From positions 1 through 22,133 of the forward strand of contig CAJNOQ010002922.1 of the NCBI GenBank assembly GCA_905250885.1: DNA of 22,133 nt, written 5' to 3'. How positions within the stretch are numbered: the stretch's first letter is position 1; each line of letters starts with the position of its first letter. This DNA is from Didymodactylos carnosus. Taxonomy: Eukaryota; Rotifera; Eurotatoria; Philodinida; Philodinidae. Both the position numbers and the translations under genes were made by a program. The notes beneath the pieces were generated by a model. The model had not been told where the DNA came from, did not search any database, and saw nothing but the letters and a program-made list of their open reading frames with translations. Below, in pieces: positions 21,594 through 22,133 of this stretch.

Positions 21594-22133
21594 GTGAACA
21601 ATTTTTCTTTGATCGAATTGGTCATGTTCTTTAGCTTTTCTGTTTCGTATATTTTGTTTTAACTGAGATATGAAATCTAAGAAATTAAGATAAAATTATT
21701 ATTGTATTCTTTCAATCTTTTTTTTCTCTCGTTCTATACCAAAGATGTAGTAGTTCTTCAACCACATGATTAATCTTTATATAGTTTTATAATGTCGATC
21801 TATTGTTGAGCTAGAAGATAATCAAATATATTGAACAGTTTTTGATACTCGATGATTCGATGATGTATGTATGCGGTTTTAAGATGATACTGTCATAATG
21901 ATTAAAATTGAAAACTCGAAGTCTTTAAACGGTCTGGACAGCTAACTTTTCTGCCGGAATGAAATTCCGTAACAATTTTTTTACATCTTTTTTTCTTATT
22001 TTGAACGGTCATACACTCACAAACCTGAAACATCTCACGTTAAAGAGAAAAGTGTGCTGAAGTTTTTGAGACGTTCCCGCAGTCTACATGTTCTTTCATT
22101 CAAAAACTATGATGAAAATACAAACGTCTACTT
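21594..22133. other. Probable intron running off the right edge
   Basis: No coding frame is visible. The stretch follows a splice donor and is AT- and T-rich. No tyrosine phosphatase signature appears here on either strand. Confidence 0.45.

Overview
The window reads as nuclear DNA from a small-genome invertebrate animal. It is strongly AT-rich. It holds two intron-split genes of metazoan-only signalling families, with mostly short GT-AG introns (many of 43-104 bp), set in a large amount of non-coding DNA rich in inverted-repeat elements. Composition, intron size and protein divergence would fit a rotifer such as a bdelloid, but nothing in the sequence proves this. No tRNA, rRNA, CRISPR or bacterial-type operon was seen.

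Layout. Positions 1-2240 are pure repeat: a 20-bp tandem array built on a CCCGATCGGG palindrome, a hairpin element of about 0.9 kb with 343-bp arms, and a roughly 1-kb block with CCGTA/TACGG clusters at both ends and AAGATCTT palindromes between. Positions 2221-4873 have no gene, only a 134-bp foldback element at 3726-3859. A complete 11-exon gene follows (4874-7417, + strand). It encodes a 336-residue Shc-type adaptor with an N-terminal PTB domain, a very short linker and a C-terminal SH2 domain. A miniature hAT-like element sits in its eighth intron. Positions 7418-15148 have no recognisable gene but carry a foldback element around a (TA)13 tract (9961-10285) and a clean 616-bp hAT-type element with an 8-bp target-site duplication (12147-12762).

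A second + strand gene runs from 15149 to at least 20634. It has a long, probably disordered N-terminal exon, a 3-kb intron containing two large hairpins, and six further exons encoding a CRAL-TRIO/Sec14 domain. That domain most resembles the lipid-binding half of the tyrosine phosphatase PTPN9/MEG2. No phosphatase domain is visible before the right edge. A further open exon at 21364-21593, ending at a good splice donor, either starts a new gene with a mitochondrial-presequence-like N-terminus or continues the second gene.

Both families act in phosphotyrosine/phosphoinositide signalling: Shc reads phosphotyrosine, and PTPN9-type Sec14 domains bind phospholipids. Nothing in the sequence shows that the two genes are functionally linked beyond being on the same strand 7.7 kb apart. 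The most notable points are a Shc with no YYN or YVNV Grb2-docking tyrosines in its linker, a PTPN9-like Sec14 module without a visible phosphatase, and the stack of palindrome-based arrays and hairpins, two of which have clear target-site duplications.
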